This document shows, one piece after another, positions 1 to 8,005 of a DNA stretch of 64,000 nt (its first letter is position 1; every line of letters starts with the position of its first letter). The DNA is from Mariniblastus sp964414815. Its GTDB lineage: Bacteria; Planctomycetota; Planctomycetia; Pirellulales; Pirellulaceae. Location of the stretch: assembly GCA_964414815.1 (NCBI GenBank), contig CAYPXY010000006.1:1-64000 (forward strand), read 5' to 3'. The notes beneath the pieces were generated by a model, which searched no databases, had not been told where the DNA came from, and worked only from the letters and a program-made list of their open reading frames with translations. A program made the translations under genes and the position numbers.

Positions 1-104
1 CTTGACCAATCCTCAATATTCTCAAACAACGGACCCCTTGTGCGATTGCCCTGAGGGGGATCGGGTGTTTGATCGAGATGAATTTGTAGAATATAGAGAG
101 ACAT
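1..104 (-). CDS. Possible N-terminal fragment of an unknown gene cut by the window edge
   Basis: Reading the minus strand from an ATG at 104 gives an open frame of about 34 codons that runs off the left edge without a stop; it begins MSLYILQIHL. It would follow cmk in the same direction after an 81-bp gap. No Shine-Dalgarno sequence is evident and I do not recognise the family. An open frame this short can occur by chance, so this is only a candidate. Confidence 0.3.
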   Translation of the reverse strand, partial: MSLYILQIHLDQTPDPPQGNRTRGPLFENIEDWS

Positions 105-185
105 TTTAGCACATTGAGCCTGAAACTTAAGCTCTAAGAGGAAATAAGCTCAAATAGAAGCGATTGAAGAGCCAATAAGAATTAC

Positions 186-839
186 TTATCTTCTCATCTG
201 CTCTCTCACTATCGCCAGCAATCCTGAAACGACTTCCTCGATGCTCTTGTTGTCCGTGTTGAACTCGATGGCATCGTCCGCTTTTTGAAGGCGACCGACG
301 GGGCGGGTGAGGTCTTGCTGGTCGCGTTGTTCCTGTTCCTTCAGGATTTGATCGCAATCGACGTACGCTCCGACGCTCTCCAGTTGAGCCACCCGGCGCA
401 TGGCTCGAAAATGGCTTGACGCCGTCAAGTAGATTTTGCAGTCCGCGTCAGGAAACGCTACCGTGCCCTGATCGCGGCCTTCGCAGACATAGTTCCCGGT
501 GGACGCGATCTTACGCTGAAGCTGAACCAAATGCTCGCGAACCGGGATCGTGTCGGCGACAAAGACAATATTTCTGGTAACCTCGGGTATCCGAATCTCA
601 CGAGATACATTCCGGCCATCGACGTAGATCTGCTCTCCATCAAAGGCAATCTCAATCCGGGCCGCAAGTTCCGACAGGGCCTGTTCGTTCTTCAGGTCAA
701 TTCCATGCTCCATCGCGACCAGGGTCACGGCACGGTACATCGCACCGGTGTCGAGAAATTCAAAACCCAATTGCTCGGCAAGCAGTCGTGTGACGGTGCT
801 TTTACCGGCACCGGCGGGGCCGTCAATGGTAACAATCAT
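186..839 (-). CDS. cmk: Cytidylate kinase (CMP/dCMP kinase)
   Basis: Transfers phosphate from ATP to CMP or dCMP in cytosolic pyrimidine nucleotide synthesis. The 217-residue length is normal for the family. The protein opens with a P-loop, GPAGAGKST (residues 7-15), followed by the family motif FLDTGAMYRA. A central CEGRDQGTVAFPDA matches the conserved GRDIGTVVFPDA block, and a basic lid segment (FRAMRRVAQLE) follows. The ATG overlaps the TGA of the upstream minus-strand gene by 4 bp, so the two are probably translationally coupled. The call is secure. Confidence 0.95.
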   Translation of the reverse strand: MIVTIDGPAGAGKSTVTRLLAEQLGFEFLDTGAMYRAVTLVAMEHGIDLKNEQALSELAARIEIAFDGEQIYVDGRNVSREIRIPEVTRNIVFVADTIPVREHLVQLQRKIASTGNYVCEGRDQGTVAFPDADCKIYLTASSHFRAMRRVAQLESVGAYVDCDQILKEQEQRDQQDLTRPVGRLQKADDAIEFNTDNKSIEEVVSGLLAIVREQMRR

Positions 840-3784
840 AGCTGGAATTCAATCTGAAAATATTCGTAGGCTGCAAACGAAACGACGATCTGGCTGGGCG
901 GACCTGATTCCAATGGCAGCGACCTCATAAATTGGTTCTCGATGGTCTGAAGGGACGCAGAAACAAACTTGACCGGGGATCGAATCGTCAACTCGCCGGC
1001 TCGCCCTTCCGTTTCTCGGCATCGAATCCAAAGGGAGTTTACCTGCCCCGCTTCATTCACTTCGCAGTCCCACCACGTTACCAGAATATTCTTTCGGTCG
1101 AAATGCAGCCACCAATCTGGCTCGTCGCCCGACAGGCCTGGAATGCCTCGAATGGGTCGATCCGTGACGATTGCGGGTGTTAATCGGCTGGCGGCGGTTA
1201 GCATCGGATAAGCCAGCTTGACTCCGATTCCCATTCGAAAATCGCGACAACGCTCTTTTCCCACGACCAGCAAACTGTCCAGCATCCTTCGCGACGACCG
1301 ACGATGGTACGGCAGTCCACCCGTTAGCAGCGTAACGCCCTCCTCGCCAATATCGAGATGGAATGTTTGAGTTGCATGAATCCACTCCGCGGAAACCGGA
1401 TGCCGACATTCCTGAAGATTGGCAATGGGCCGAGCCGATTCGTCGGCCCAAGCGATCCGGTTGCAAAGATAGAAGAACGGATGAGGGGGCCAGTCGATTT
1501 TCGTGTCGAGTTCCATCCGAAGCTCAATGACCGGCATGCCGCGCGTGACTTCGATGGTTTGGCGATATTGAGCGATGACCTGCGATCCGTCGATCAGTTT
1601 GCCCTCGGAAGTGATGGACGCCTGAACGCGGTTGATCTTTCGGCCTGAAATGGTTTCTGCTTTCATTTGGGTATAGCGTGCAGCATTACCGGTCTGACTT
1701 TCGGCTTGGTCGCCATCTGCGGAGTTGGCAGTGGGCAAACCTGCCTTTTGCGGAATGCGGACCGCCAGTTGCTGGCTGAGTAGATTCGAACGTTTGGCCC
1801 AGGTCATCACGGAACTAATGCCACCGGACTTGGCATCGACTTGCACTTCGAAGAACTCATTTCGCAGCGAATGACCATTGAGGATTTCGATATCGGGCTT
1901 TCTGGAGCCTCTCCAGGTGTGGGTGGAGACTGGTTCAATCGAGGTAGCGCTGTTTCCCGGCAGTTCCAGCACCCAAATTGAACCTTCGCCGCTTGAATCA
2001 GCAACAATGATATTTTCGTTTTGTGTGTACGACGTGAATTTCGCAGGCCCAGAGCCGACGATGGTTCGCCGACGAAAATTCAATCCGTTGATCGCGGTGA
2101 ACCCGTTGGCGGAAGCAGGATTGGCTGAGGCTGCATCCGCAGGTTCCCGTTGCAGGATCTGAACAAGCTCCCGAATGATGGAATCGGATTCTTCAAGGAT
2201 CGCTTGCGACTCATTGGTATCGGCGGCTAACAGGGCTTCATCCATTCGGGATTCGCACTCGGTTATTCGCTGCTTCATCGTTTGAATCGAAGCGTGTGGT
2301 CGCGCAAGAGCGGCCCGGATCAGCAAACTGCGGACACTGAGCAGACGGTAGTGGATTTTCCAGTAGCCCACAAAGCGAGAGACGGGATCAAGCTGAGAAC
2401 TGGAGACGGCCTGAGACAGATAGGGCATCCGATAGTCATCCGGCGAATAGTCTTCACCGTAGCCCGGATCGTACATCGAGTCGAAATAATCATCGCAAGT
2501 CACCCAATGCCCAAGTACTGGGGCATATTTGTGGATATTGATCAGGTCATAAAACGCATCGCAGCACCGATCGGGCCAGTGGGCGAAAATGGCGACCGCT
2601 TCATGAACGGAATCGATTTGTTCGCCGAACGACAGTCCCAACCGCAGAAAATTCCCTGCATCGGCGGCATCGAACAGATTGGCATTGCAAGCGGGAATCG
2701 ATGCTCCATCCATTCCGGACCATCGAATCGGCGGGCTTTTTCCAGTGGGCACTTCACCGCCATCGAGCGTCGTGTGAATCGCTCCCAGATAATTGAACGG
2801 TTCCAGGATTCCGGGCAACAGCAAATTCAAACCGGATTGCCGGCGACCGTAGACCTTGGGTTCCGTTCGAAGCAAGCGGTGAAAGCAGGCTCGTCCTTCG
2901 GTCAATTGACGCCAGGTCGATTCGGAAGAGAGCAGCGGATCAGGAAGCTCATGCTGCAGTCCGCCGACGAGCGTGATGGGGCTCTGATCGAGCCCTTCTT
3001 CAGTTCGCTTTTCAATCCGCTTTTTGATCCGATAAAGCGCGGCTGGATTTTCGGCCGACAGCTTGGTGGTAATTTCTCCCGTAATCAACAGCGACTGAGG
3101 ATGATCCGATTTCAGTTCTTCATCGAGATCGGCGCGCAACGTCGAATCCGCCAACAGTACCAGGTCCACCAGTTGCGGACGCACCGGGTAGTAATTGTTT
3201 CGCTCCTCCATCAGCAAGTCAAAACAGGACGTCAAGGCGGCGGTCGATGCCTGGGCGTCTCCCGAGACCGCCTGTTTTGCGGCGTCCACCAGATATTGAT
3301 CAAAAACATCTTGCCGCAGATTGCTGGAGTATCGCAACTGGCGGGTCATGATCTGGACTTGTAGATACGCGTAGGCGAGCGCATAAAAATCTGAAATCAG
3401 CTCATCATTCAATGTGTGAATCACTGAGTCGATTTCAGGGACCGCCGTTTTCAACCGATCCACCCAAGCGGTACGGGAAGGCGTTTCCGGAGACTCATCG
3501 TGAATGAGGATGGCATTGAACTCGCGAGCTTGATCGAGAAATTTCTGTTCGAGATAACGATTCGCGACGGGCGGGACAAAAATAATCGAATCGGGATGTT
3601 CGATGGAGCTGGCTCCGGCGCGCAACATGGAGGTCGCCTGTTCCGTGACGGCCAGCAGCGCCGGGTGCCAGGAAACCGCCCAGCAGTCCAGTAAATGCGC
3701 GGCGTTATTTCCGTTGAGATGGGTAGGGAAATCTTCCAGCGAATGAGAGGGTGAAAGAAAGAAAGCCTTACGGGATATAGTCAT
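836..3784 (-). CDS. Large protein with GH38-like C-terminal region, function unknown
   Basis: I place the start at the ATG at 3784 (MTISRKAFFL), giving about 982 residues. The frame stays open further upstream, but that extension would cover the divergent promoter region. No signal peptide is obvious. The C-terminal third, from about residue 640, reads NEFFEVQVDAKSGGISSV, which resembles the start of the beta-sandwich domain of family GH38 alpha-mannosidases (NE-x-D-x-x-G-x-I-x-S). The N-terminal two thirds contain many aromatic and acidic residues (for example YDPGYGEDYSPDDYR) as in carbohydrate-active enzymes, but I could not find the GH38 catalytic Asp with confidence. A glycosidase-like fold is an inference. 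The gene ends inside the cmk start codon region, indicating co-transcription. Confidence 0.6.
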   Translation of the reverse strand: MTISRKAFFLSPSHSLEDFPTHLNGNNAAHLLDCWAVSWHPALLAVTEQATSMLRAGASSIEHPDSIIFVPPVANRYLEQKFLDQAREFNAILIHDESPETPSRTAWVDRLKTAVPEIDSVIHTLNDELISDFYALAYAYLQVQIMTRQLRYSSNLRQDVFDQYLVDAAKQAVSGDAQASTAALTSCFDLLMEERNNYYPVRPQLVDLVLLADSTLRADLDEELKSDHPQSLLITGEITTKLSAENPAALYRIKKRIEKRTEEGLDQSPITLVGGLQHELPDPLLSSESTWRQLTEGRACFHRLLRTEPKVYGRRQSGLNLLLPGILEPFNYLGAIHTTLDGGEVPTGKSPPIRWSGMDGASIPACNANLFDAADAGNFLRLGLSFGEQIDSVHEAVAIFAHWPDRCCDAFYDLINIHKYAPVLGHWVTCDDYFDSMYDPGYGEDYSPDDYRMPYLSQAVSSSQLDPVSRFVGYWKIHYRLLSVRSLLIRAALARPHASIQTMKQRITECESRMDEALLAADTNESQAILEESDSIIRELVQILQREPADAASANPASANGFTAINGLNFRRRTIVGSGPAKFTSYTQNENIIVADSSGEGSIWVLELPGNSATSIEPVSTHTWRGSRKPDIEILNGHSLRNEFFEVQVDAKSGGISSVMTWAKRSNLLSQQLAVRIPQKAGLPTANSADGDQAESQTGNAARYTQMKAETISGRKINRVQASITSEGKLIDGSQVIAQYRQTIEVTRGMPVIELRMELDTKIDWPPHPFFYLCNRIAWADESARPIANLQECRHPVSAEWIHATQTFHLDIGEEGVTLLTGGLPYHRRSSRRMLDSLLVVGKERCRDFRMGIGVKLAYPMLTAASRLTPAIVTDRPIRGIPGLSGDEPDWWLHFDRKNILVTWWDCEVNEAGQVNSLWIRCRETEGRAGELTIRSPVKFVSASLQTIENQFMRSLPLESGPPSQIVVSFAAYEYFQIEFQL

Positions 3785-3919
3785 CGATGGAAGAAAAATG
3801 AGGCCGGTCCAGCAGAATCCGGGAACTCGTTGGTTTGAAAAGACGTCATTGTAATGGTCTGCATCGCCTGATGGAAAGTACAATGGTTGCAATCGGGACA
3901 ATCGGACCGGATATGAAAT

Positions 3920-3954
3920 TTGACAAACCGCAGTCACTGTCATTACATTATAGA
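3920..3954 (+). promoter_or_regulatory. Candidate sigma-70-type promoter for the pilus/secretin cluster
   Basis: A perfect TTGACA (3920-3925) is followed after 17 bp by TTACAT (3943-3948), directly joined to an alternative TATAGA (3949-3954). It lies about 60-95 bp upstream of the first gene of the cluster, in the 231-bp divergent gap. The -35 box and spacing are good but the -10 is ambiguous. Not tested. Confidence 0.35.
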
Positions 3955-4015
3955 GGTTGGGATTGCGTTGGCTCAGTTGGCCAAAACCGGAACCAAAACT
4001 AAAAAGTGAACATTC

Positions 4016-6340
4016 ATGGCAAAGAAACTCGCCGTCTGGGGTATTGATATTGGTCAGTTCGCACTCAAAGCACTTCGGTGTACTTTGGATGCGGACGGCA
4101 ATGTCGTTGCAGACAAATTCGACTTTATCGAGTACCCAAAAATTCTGAGTTCTCCAGAAGCCGATGCGGAAGAACTGATTCAGGACGCACTCAAGCAATT
4201 TCTATCCCGCAACAACGTGCTGGGTGACAAGGTCGCGATCAGCGTTTCCGGTCAGGCCGGTCTTTCGCGGTTCTTCAAACCACCACCGGTTGAGGTCAAG
4301 ACACTGCCTGACATCGTCAAGTACGAAGTCAAGCAGCAAATCCCGTTTCCCATCGAAGACGTGATCTGGGACTGGCAGCAAATGGGCGGCACCGTGGTCG
4401 ATGGGCGTGCGGTCGATGCCGAGGTCGGTTTGTTCGCGATGAAGCGGGATGCTGTCTATCGGGCACTGCGTCCGTTCACCGATGCGGATATTGATGTTGA
4501 TATTCTTCAGCTCGCACCGCTGGCTCTGTTTAATTACGCCAGCCACGATGTACTCGAAAACGTTCCCAAGCCAGAGGACTACGATCCGGACAACCCACCG
4601 CCATCGACCGTGGTCATGGCGGTTGGAACCGATACGACGGACCTGGTCGTAACCAATGGAATCAAGTTGTGGTTGCGCAGCATTCCCATCGGAGGGAGTC
4701 ACTTCACTCGGCAATTGTCACGGGAACTGAAACTGACTCAGGCGAAAGCCGAACATTTGAAACGCAATGCAAGGCAATCGGAAAATCCGAAAGCCGTCTT
4801 CCAGGCGATGCGACCTGTGTTTAACGATCTGGTCAACGAAGTCCAACGATCACTGACGTTTTTCCAGAGCATGGAGAAGTCGGCCACGATTTCTGAGATC
4901 ATCCTGTTGGGTAATGCGGCGAAACTGCCAGGTCTGCGGCAGTTCCTGAACACGCAGCTTGAGATTGATATCGCCAAGTCCTCGGAGTTCAACAAGCTGG
5001 GTGGCACGGAGGTGACCAAGCAGTCCACCTTTCAGGAGAATTTGCTGTCGTATGCGTCCTGTTACGGCTTGTGCGTTCAAGGACTGAACAAAGGCGCCAT
5101 CGATACCAACCTGCTTCCCGAGGAAATCGTCGTCGAGCGGGTCATCGAAGCCAAAAAACCTTGGGTGTTGGCAGCGGTGGGCGCGCTGATGTTAGGATTG
5201 GTCTTTGGATTGTTCTTCAAAGCGAACAAGATGTATTTGGTGAATCCGAATTATAAGGATTCCAACAACACGACGTGGAATACCGGCTTCCAACGCGTCT
5301 CGACGGAGGATCGCAAGAGCAAAGGTTTCAAAGCAAACGACACGGCTCTCAGGCAGAAGCTGGAAAATTTCAAAACCATTGGAGCGGAGTTGGCTTCCGC
5401 GTCGGAGGCAAAAGCCACGTGGATCGACGTTTATTCGGCGCTCTATCAGGCCCTCCCAAAAGATTCGAAAATCGAGGCGTTGCTGGCCGCAGGTGGAGAG
5501 TCTGCGTCGGCCGACCCGGTTGTGATTCCGTTTGAAGATCGTGAAGCATTGTATATCGAGCATATCGATTCGGTGTATTTCGATAATCTGGCCACTTGGT
5601 TTACTCCTGAGATGAAGGCACGGTATGACAGCCAACGTGCGATGACAATCAAGGATCTGATCAACAAATCGACACCGGCGGCTGCGGCTGCGGCCGAGTC
5701 CGTTTCGCCTTCGGCAGTTGAAGGTGGAACCAGTCCGGTCGACCAAAAAGCTGGCTGGGTGATCGAAATCAGCGGACACCATTTTCACAACAGCAAGGAT
5801 CATGTCAGCCAATACCAAGCCGGGGTGGATTACTTGAGACAGACGTTGATCGAAACGCTGGCCACCAAGGACAATGTCAAGCTGCCGGTTCCGGGCGACC
5901 CTGACGCCGAATTCAGTTTTGCTGACATCGGAATCTTCTACCCGACGATTGTGTCCTGGAACGAACCATTCGACAAGAAAATCGAATACGATCCTCTGGT
6001 GGCGGCCGGGGCTGTAGGTGGCAGCACTGCAGGCGGTGCGGCGGGTGCGAGTGATGGAGGGGGAGCCGACGGAGCTGGAGATCAACAGGGGCAGGGAGGT
6101 GCCGGGGGAGACGAAGGTGGAGGTGCTGCCCCGCTTCCTGTTGAGGTATCGCCAGCTTCTAAAAAGGATCCGCTTCAAGTCAAACAGTCCAATTTTGTCG
6201 TTCAAATGGCTTGGGTGCCTCGATCGCCGGAAGAACGACTCAAAGCTCGCGAAGCACGACTGGAACAACAACGGCTGGACGAAGAAGCCAGGAAACAGAA
6301 TGAAGCGGCATCGGCAAATGCGAATACTGCAGAGCAGTGA
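4016..6340 (+). CDS. PilM-like actin-fold ATPase fused to a PilN-like membrane domain
   Basis: The first about 360 residues match the type IV pilus inner-membrane platform protein PilM: it opens KLAVWGIDIGQFALKALR, the FtsA/PilM phosphate-1 signature, followed by a typical KYEVKQQIPFPIEDVIWD block and an ILLGNAAKLPGL adenosine motif. Standalone PilM is about 350 residues; this protein has 774. After the PilM part comes one membrane segment (about 383-401, WVLAAVGALMLGLVFGLFF), then a long probably extracytoplasmic region, an Ala/Gly-rich stretch (about 660-705) and a charged tail. This layout equals PilM plus PilN, as in GspL of type II secretion. It is the first gene of a four-gene plus-strand cluster ending in a secretin. 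Function as an inner-membrane assembly platform is inferred from these features. Confidence 0.85.
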   Translation: MAKKLAVWGIDIGQFALKALRCTLDADGNVVADKFDFIEYPKILSSPEADAEELIQDALKQFLSRNNVLGDKVAISVSGQAGLSRFFKPPPVEVKTLPDIVKYEVKQQIPFPIEDVIWDWQQMGGTVVDGRAVDAEVGLFAMKRDAVYRALRPFTDADIDVDILQLAPLALFNYASHDVLENVPKPEDYDPDNPPPSTVVMAVGTDTTDLVVTNGIKLWLRSIPIGGSHFTRQLSRELKLTQAKAEHLKRNARQSENPKAVFQAMRPVFNDLVNEVQRSLTFFQSMEKSATISEIILLGNAAKLPGLRQFLNTQLEIDIAKSSEFNKLGGTEVTKQSTFQENLLSYASCYGLCVQGLNKGAIDTNLLPEEIVVERVIEAKKPWVLAAVGALMLGLVFGLFFKANKMYLVNPNYKDSNNTTWNTGFQRVSTEDRKSKGFKANDTALRQKLENFKTIGAELASASEAKATWIDVYSALYQALPKDSKIEALLAAGGESASADPVVIPFEDREALYIEHIDSVYFDNLATWFTPEMKARYDSQRAMTIKDLINKSTPAAAAAAESVSPSAVEGGTSPVDQKAGWVIEISGHHFHNSKDHVSQYQAGVDYLRQTLIETLATKDNVKLPVPGDPDAEFSFADIGIFYPTIVSWNEPFDKKIEYDPLVAAGAVGGSTAGGAAGASDGGGADGAGDQQGQGGAGGDEGGGAAPLPVEVSPASKKDPLQVKQSNFVVQMAWVPRSPEERLKAREARLEQQRLDEEARKQNEAASANANTAEQ

Positions 6341-6403
6341 TTCATGAAGTTTGATTCACTAGTACAAACACGAAACAACCACTAATAAAACAGGACTCCA
6401 ATT

Positions 6404-7882
6404 GTGGATAAAGTCAAAACCTATATTGCATGGGCAAAGAAAAACGGCTTCTGGCTTGGCTCTGGCCTGCTTGCCATTTCCATGTTGGCGTGCTGGTTCA
6501 TCGTTTCAAGCCATATCGATGGGAATGCAGAAAAATACAAGAGCGAAGTCACCAGGAATATCAGTACGGCCGATGCGATTTTGAAGGTCTCGGCTGAGGA
6601 GGAGGTCAAAGCCCATCCCAATGCCGAGACCGAGAAGGGAATGAATGAACAACTCGCCCGGACGGCGGAAGAGATTATCAAGGCATGGGAACTTCGTTAC
6701 AGCGCCCAACAAAAGATTCTCCAGTGGCCCAAGGAAATTCAAGCTAATCCCCAATTCATAGCGTTTTTTGACATCCACAATCCTCCGGAAACCTACCCCG
6801 AAGAATCTGAAAAGCAAATCGAGGGCTATTCCAATCTCTACCGGACAGACATTCCACGGCAGATGGAGCGAATCTGTGCCGATGTGTTGCGGGCCAAGTG
6901 GAACACGGACAAGAAATATGAGGGCGAGGCAAGCTCCCCAGAAGATGACCTGAGCCGATTCGCGGTGGTTTGGGATGCGAAGAATCAGGAGTTGTGGCAG
7001 AGCAAGATGTCGACATTCATTAACTTTGACGACCACCGCGGTACTCACCAAGGCCCCACCGCTTTGCAGATTTACATGCTCCAGCAAGACCTGTGGTTGC
7101 TCGAAGCCATGTTCACCGTCATTCGCCAGGTTAACGGCGACGTAACGGCCAACGATTTGGCGAAAATCAAGCGAATTGATCATGTGGTGTTTGGTCGGGA
7201 AGCTCGTACTAAACTAGGCTCGCTGACCGGTTCAGGAGGCAATCAGTCCGGGGGCGGTCTGCGTGAAGGGGTGCCTTCGACTCCATCCGGAACATCCGCT
7301 GCTGCCGATACGTTTGATACCAAAGCAAGCAAAAAGCCATTCCATGGCCGTTATGTGGGAGCCGACTTCAGACCGATCGCGGCGGACACAGTTTTAAACG
7401 TGTTGCAAGCCGTCAAAAATAACCAGGAACTTCCTGCAGCCAACCTTGAACTGGTGGTCGCCAAGCGAGTTCCTGTCCGAATTGCCCTGAATATGGATGA
7501 GCGGGAGATCCCGAACTTCATTGCCGCCTGCGCCAATTCTCCATTCGCATTTGAAATTCACCAAGTGCGAAAGAACCGGCACGTTGCCGGAGAGGGCATT
7601 GTCCTCAACGGAGGGGGAGGGAGCGGCCCCGCTGGTATGGCCGGTAGCCCATCCGGACTCAACCGTTCAGGATCCATGCGATCTGCTGGACTCGGCGGCA
7701 CACCTTCCGGCGGTTCTTCAGCTAGTTCCGGCTCCGGCTCTGCTAAATCGGTTGAAGCAAGGACAAATTATGATGTCGATGTCGAGTTTTATGGCATCGT
7801 AAAAATATACAATCCAGTCAGTCCGGAATACTTGAGAAAATTGATTAACTCGCAAGGTGGTGACTTGGCTCTGGCGCAATAG
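6404..7882 (+). CDS. Bitopic membrane protein in PilO/GspM-like position
   Basis: Starts with GTG at 6404 (encoding MDKVKTYIAWAKKN). One membrane helix at about residues 14-34 (FWLGSGLLAISMLACWFIV) leaves a short cytoplasmic N-terminus and a roughly 450-residue outer domain. The outer part is helical and charged to about residue 270. A Gly/Ser-rich linker follows, then a compact domain (about 310-390), a second Gly/Ser linker and a short beta-rich end (NYDVDVEFYGIVKIYNP). No sequence family was recognised. Gene order (PilM-PilN fusion, this gene, another bitopic protein, secretin) and topology suggest a PilO or GspM counterpart, though 492 residues is more than twice the usual PilO length. 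The role is inferred from context. Confidence 0.7.
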   Translation: MDKVKTYIAWAKKNGFWLGSGLLAISMLACWFIVSSHIDGNAEKYKSEVTRNISTADAILKVSAEEEVKAHPNAETEKGMNEQLARTAEEIIKAWELRYSAQQKILQWPKEIQANPQFIAFFDIHNPPETYPEESEKQIEGYSNLYRTDIPRQMERICADVLRAKWNTDKKYEGEASSPEDDLSRFAVVWDAKNQELWQSKMSTFINFDDHRGTHQGPTALQIYMLQQDLWLLEAMFTVIRQVNGDVTANDLAKIKRIDHVVFGREARTKLGSLTGSGGNQSGGGLREGVPSTPSGTSAAADTFDTKASKKPFHGRYVGADFRPIAADTVLNVLQAVKNNQELPAANLELVVAKRVPVRIALNMDEREIPNFIAACANSPFAFEIHQVRKNRHVAGEGIVLNGGGGSGPAGMAGSPSGLNRSGSMRSAGLGGTPSGGSSASSGSGSAKSVEARTNYDVDVEFYGIVKIYNPVSPEYLRKLINSQGGDLALAQ

Positions 7883-8005
7883 GCTCTAGCGCGTCAAACT
7901 CAAACCCATTGGCACGGCAGAAGGAGGCCGGTGTTGTGGCTGGCTATCCTTGGCAGTTTGTCTCATCGATAAAAAAACATAAAACTGAAAACGGGAACGA
8001 ATAGA

